From JACOUT01 sp964580865 (GTDB lineage Bacteria; Myxococcota; UBA727; VGSZ01), in contig CAZONM010000004.1 in NCBI GenBank assembly GCA_964580865.1, forward strand, positions 1-38,077: a stretch of 38,077 nucleotides of DNA, written 5' to 3'. The notes beneath the pieces were generated by a model. The model had not been told where the DNA came from. It saw nothing but the letters and a program-made list of their open reading frames with translations, and did not search any database. A program made the translations under genes and the position numbers. Below, piece by piece: positions 35,216 to 38,077 of this stretch. Numbering within the stretch: the stretch's first letter is position 1; the number at the start of each line of letters is the position of its first letter.

Positions 35216-36859
35216 ATGCGTGCGCCCGCCCTGGTGATCCTGATGCTGCTCGCGGGCGCATGCCCTCGGGAGTCGCTCGCGGGCCATCGCTGCAACGACG
35301 TGCACCCGTGCCTCGACGGCTTCGACTGCGTGGCTGGCCGGTGCCAGGTCGCGGGGGCCGCCGAGGGCGAGGGCGAAGGCGAGGGCGAAGGCGAGGGCGA
35401 AGGCGAGGGCGAAGGCGAGGGCGAGGGCGAAGGAGAAGGAGAAGGAGAAGGAGAAGGAGAAGGAGAAGGAGAAGGAGAGGGAGAGGGAGAAGGCGAAGGC
35501 GAGATCCTCGAGGACGTCCCAGGGCTCGCCGGCTACAGCGTGGTGTATCGCATGCAGATCCCCACCACCGGCGCGCGCTTCAACAGCACCGGCCCGCCCT
35601 ACAGCTACGATGGCGCCAACGCGCTCACAGCGCCGTTCACGCGCGTCGGCTACTACCTCGAGCTCGAGGAGGGCGGCGTGCGCTCGTGGGTCTACGTGGA
35701 GCTCGACGCCCTGGCCACCGACCCGCGGTCGGTGGGCTTCCCCACCTCGCAGGTGGGCGTGCTGTTGCAGCGCAACCTCGCGCACGCGCGCGTGGTGACC
35801 AACCACCCCGGGGTCACCGCGGGCGAGGACCTCGCCGACCTCAACATCGAGTTCTGGCCGAGCAACTACGGGTCCGACAACAACGCCGCGCCGCTCTCGC
35901 CCGCCAACGCGGATGACGCGACTTTCGACTTCGGTGACGGCGGCGCCAGCATGGCCAGCGGGCATGGCTCGATGCAGATCCACAACCGCGTCGAGGGCCG
36001 CACCGTCTTCGCTATCAGCGACTGGGGCGGCAGCAACGCCGCCGAGGACCTGGAGCTCGGCATCGGCAATCAGCCCACGGGCAACCCCGATTGGACCTTC
36101 TCGAACAGCGCCGGGCGCTACACCGCGAAGAACCTCGTGGTGGTCGTGAACGCCCTGCCGCAGCGCACCACCGTCGACGCCGCGGTGCCCGGCGTGCCCG
36201 CCAACATCGCCGCCAACGTCGACGGCGCGGTGACGGCGGGGTTCCGGCTGGTCTACGACCTCGACATCCCCGACATGGCGCTCTACGGCGCCGCGGCCGG
36301 GCCGTCGTACCTCGAGGATCACGCGGCGCTGGTACCGCCAGGGTCGTTCGATCGTGTCGCGTGGTACGTGGAGCTGCAGCGCAGCGGCGGCCCGCTGGAG
36401 TTCGTGTGGGTCGCTGCCGCGGCCTTCACCGTCGACGCCGGCAAGCTCGGCGTTCCGGTGTCGTCGACCGGGGCCTTCTACCAGCACGTGCTCACCGACG
36501 GCGAGGTGGCGTCGAATGTCACCACCGAGGGATCCGCGCTGGCGTCGCTCAACATCGAGTTCTGGCCCACCAATTACGCCGAGCGAAACGCCCTCCCGAT
36601 AGCCGGCGCCGACGCGGCCGCGTTCGACGACGGCGACGTCCCGACCGCCGGAACTTACGGGTCGATGCAGCTCCACAACCACGACACGCACGAGACGCTG
36701 TTCGCCTACAACAATTGGGGCGCGGCGTCGGGCAACCCGGGCATGAGCGACCTCGGCATCGGTAGCCAACCCACGGGCAACGCCGACTGGACCTTCGCCG
36801 AGAACGCCGACGGCTACGTGGTCAAGCGCCTCCAGGTGCTGGTGCGGGGGCGGCCGTGA
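35216..36859 (+). CDS. Lipoprotein with a long Glu-Gly linker and two tandem homologous domains
   Basis: 547 residues. Signal peptide with lipobox AGAC (Cys16), then a small Cys-rich stretch (HRCNDVHPCLDGFDCVAGRC) like those at the base of myxobacterial surface lipoproteins. A 47-residue run of alternating Glu and Gly follows. Two similar domains come next (about 100-310 and 345-545). Shared blocks include YRMQIPTTGARFN against YDLDIPDMALYG, RVGYYLELEEGG against RVAWYVELQRSG, VELDALATDPRSVGFPTS against AAAFTVDAGKLGVPVSS, LNIEFWPSNYGS against LNIEFWPTNYAE, GSMQIHN against GSMQLHN, and GIGNQPTGNPDWTF against GIGSQPTGNADWTF. The same domain type occurs, as I recall, in Planctomycetes and Verrucomicrobia sialate O-acetylesterase-like proteins. 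Here it is likely a carbohydrate- or protein-binding module. The gene ends overlapping the next by 4 nt. Confidence 0.8.
   Translation: MRAPALVILMLLAGACPRESLAGHRCNDVHPCLDGFDCVAGRCQVAGAAEGEGEGEGEGEGEGEGEGEGEGEGEGEGEGEGEGEGEGEGEGEGEGEILEDVPGLAGYSVVYRMQIPTTGARFNSTGPPYSYDGANALTAPFTRVGYYLELEEGGVRSWVYVELDALATDPRSVGFPTSQVGVLLQRNLAHARVVTNHPGVTAGEDLADLNIEFWPSNYGSDNNAAPLSPANADDATFDFGDGGASMASGHGSMQIHNRVEGRTVFAISDWGGSNAAEDLELGIGNQPTGNPDWTFSNSAGRYTAKNLVVVVNALPQRTTVDAAVPGVPANIAANVDGAVTAGFRLVYDLDIPDMALYGAAAGPSYLEDHAALVPPGSFDRVAWYVELQRSGGPLEFVWVAAAAFTVDAGKLGVPVSSTGAFYQHVLTDGEVASNVTTEGSALASLNIEFWPTNYAERNALPIAGADAAAFDDGDVPTAGTYGSMQLHNHDTHETLFAYNNWGAASGNPGMSDLGIGSQPTGNADWTFAENADGYVVKRLQVLVRGRP
35363..35503 (+). 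repeat. Microsatellite-like (GAR GGN)23 tract encoding (Glu-Gly)23-Glu
   Basis: 141 nt of 6-nt units. The first half uses GAG/GAA with GGC (GAGGGC, GAAGGC); the middle switches to GAAGGA repeated in a row; then it returns to GGC. GGA is rare elsewhere in this window, so this part looks like recent slippage expansion within the linker. Confidence 0.9.
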
Positions 36860-37518
36860 TCGTCGCGGCGCTCCTCCTCGCCATGCCGCTGGCGTTGCCG
36901 CTCGACGACGACCCGGCGTTCGTAGAAGGTCGACAGCTCTACCAGGCGAGCGAGTACGAGCAGGCGGTGTTTCGCTTCCAGGCCACCGCGCTGGTGGCCG
37001 ATCGTCCCGCCCCCGAGCGCGCGCGCGCGCTCATGTGGCTCGGGCTCGCGTACGCGGGCGTCGGCGACAGCGCGGCGGCGCGGCGCTCGTTCGAGGACGC
37101 GCTTCGCATGGACGCTCAGATCGCGATCCCCGTGGAGGTGTCGCCGAAGATCGAGGTTGAGTTCCAGGCGGTGCGCGCGGCGCTGGCGGCGGCGGCAGCG
37201 CCGAGCGCCCCTGCCTCGAGCGATGAACCGCCACACCCCGCGGTGTCACCGGCTGCGCCCAACCGTGGCGACCCCTGGGTGCTGGCGGGCGGGATCGGCG
37301 CGCTTGGCGCGCTCTGCGTGATCGCCGGCGCGGTGGCTACCGGGCTGGCCATCGCCAACAAGGGCGTCATCGACGATCCCGAGGCGTTTCAAGACGACGC
37401 CGCGCGCGCCCAGGTCGATCGCGACGTGCAGGTGGTGGCGGCGACCGCGTTGTTCGGCGCGGGCGTGCTCCTGTTCGGCGGCAGCGGCGCCGTGCTCGCG
37501 TTCGACGTCGGGCCTTGA
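36856..37518 (+). CDS. TPR-like exported/membrane protein
   Basis: 220 residues from a GTG overlapping the previous stop (GTGA). The short hydrophobic N-terminus (VAALLLAMPLALPLDDD) may be a signal peptide. A tetratricopeptide-like pair of helices follows: DPAFVEGRQLYQASEYEQAVFRFQATAL (about 20-47) and RARALMWLGLAYAGVGDSAAARRSFEDALRMD (about 56-87). Then comes a Pro/Ala-rich linker and two hydrophobic helices at the end (VLAGGIGALGALCVIAGAVATGLAIAN; VVAATALFGAGVLLFGGSGAVLAFDV). TPR proteins of this layout are common beside lipoproteins and kinases in myxobacteria and may organise envelope complexes. The role here is inferred from context only. Confidence 0.65.
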   Translation: MIVAALLLAMPLALPLDDDPAFVEGRQLYQASEYEQAVFRFQATALVADRPAPERARALMWLGLAYAGVGDSAAARRSFEDALRMDAQIAIPVEVSPKIEVEFQAVRAALAAAAAPSAPASSDEPPHPAVSPAAPNRGDPWVLAGGIGALGALCVIAGAVATGLAIANKGVIDDPEAFQDDAARAQVDRDVQVVAATALFGAGVLLFGGSGAVLAFDVGP

Positions 37519-37537
37519 GTGGTTCGCGCGCCCGCCG

Positions 37538-38077
37538 TCAGCGGAAGTCGACGACGACGCGCTCGATACGATCGCGCCCGAGCACCACGGTGCGAACTTC
37601 CTCGCGGCCCTTGTAGACGAAGCGCACCTTGTAGGTACCGGCGACGGCGCTGACCGGCGCAAGCGGCGTGACCCCGAGCGCCTCCCGCCCCAAGAACACC
37701 TCGGCGAACGGGAACGCGCGCAGATCGAGCTTGCCGCGCGGCGCCTGCTCGTAGTCGGCCACGCCGTCGTCGAGGCGAACCACGGTCTTGGCGCCGCGCT
37801 TGACGTCGAGCGCGACCACGCTGCCGACGTCGCCCGGCACCTCGGCGCTGGTGGTCCCCGAGCCCAGGGGCTTGCCCTTCGACGTCGACCAGCGCACGCC
37901 GGCGGGCGCGCGCAGCTGGATCTTCTTCGGCTTCGGGGCCGGACGATCCTTGGCGGATTCCTGCTCCACCGCCACGGGCGGCGCAGGGCTCGGCGGCGGC
38001 GACGGCATCGGGCCCGGCGCCGCGGCGCGCTCCACGAACGCCGCGGCGCCCGCGTCGAGCGGCGCGAGCGCGACCGG
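37538..38077 (-). CDS. C-terminal part of a PEGA-like protein (N-terminus beyond the window)
   Basis: The frame is open to the right edge of the window, so the visible 179 residues are the C-terminal part. A Pro/Ala-rich, Lys-Pro-containing linker (MPSPPPSPAPPV, PAPKPKKI) leads to a PEGA-type beta domain: DLRAFPFAEVFLGREALGVTPL has the typical 'P-a-.V...g...G.TPl' pattern, followed by VSAVAGTYKVRFVYKGREEVRTVVL. PEGA domains are found at the C-terminus of myxobacterial serine/threonine kinases and surface proteins. What precedes this part, for example a kinase domain, cannot be seen. It is convergent with the TPR gene, 19 nt apart. Confidence 0.6.
   Translation of the reverse strand, partial: PVALAPLDAGAAAFVERAAAPGPMPSPPPSPAPPVAVEQESAKDRPAPKPKKIQLRAPAGVRWSTSKGKPLGSGTTSAEVPGDVGSVVALDVKRGAKTVVRLDDGVADYEQAPRGKLDLRAFPFAEVFLGREALGVTPLAPVSAVAGTYKVRFVYKGREEVRTVVLGRDRIERVVVDFR

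Overview
The window is 38 kb of very high-GC bacterial DNA with third codon positions dominated by G and C. It also has many secreted lipoproteins, Cys-rich and Glu-Gly-repeat lipoproteins, a PEGA-like tail protein and a very large 2-oxoacid:ferredoxin oxidoreductase. Together these suggest Myxococcota or a related deltaproteobacterial lineage, probably from a draft or metagenomic assembly because there is a 100-N gap. The taxonomic call is inference; no rRNA, tRNA, CRISPR array, integrase or intact transposase was seen.

Layout. 1-1468: three stop/start-overlapping genes for surface proteins (one cut by the window edge, two lipoproteins). 1609-4220: a small membrane protein, then a KAS III (FabH-like) and a FabK-like flavoprotein, a short fatty-acid synthesis pair. 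4228-5499 (minus): an M28 zinc aminopeptidase-like lipoprotein. 5500-6054: no gene, but an assembly gap flanked by a 49-bp inverted repeat with a palindromic core. 6055-7248 (minus): a geranylgeranyl-reductase-family flavoprotein. 7373-7864: an unknown protein. 7873-11914 (minus): a tight operon of two paralogous CrtO/PYROXD2-type flavoproteins, an SRPBCC lipid-binding-like protein and a small unknown protein, which looks like an uncharacterised lipid or isoprenoid pathway. 12147-12860: a PAQR/hemolysin III membrane protein. 12873-13880 (minus): an extended SDR reductase.

14281-22430: seven consecutive plus-strand genes that all begin like lipoproteins, most joined by 1- to 4-nt stop/start overlaps. 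Two are interrupted by frameshifts, and one of these also by an in-frame stop. I recognise no family for most of them, and this is the most accessory-looking part of the window. 22431-23033 carries no convincing gene.

23034-28715 (minus): a complete tripartite export operon in the transcription order ATPase, TolC-like channel, MacA-like adaptor, permease, permease. It is a split MacB system with two different permeases. 29070-33758: a 1562-residue pyruvate/2-oxoacid:ferredoxin oxidoreductase fusion with two extra insertions and a C-terminal extension, divergent from the export operon. 33814-38077: a secreted unknown, a two-TM protein, a lipoprotein with a (Glu-Gly)23 linker and two tandem homologous domains, a TPR-like membrane protein, and the C-terminal end of a PEGA-like protein running off the window.

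Genes are closely packed. Overlaps of the ATGA, GTGA or TGATG type are the rule within operons, and five convergent pairs are separated by only 7-26 nt with no obvious terminators.
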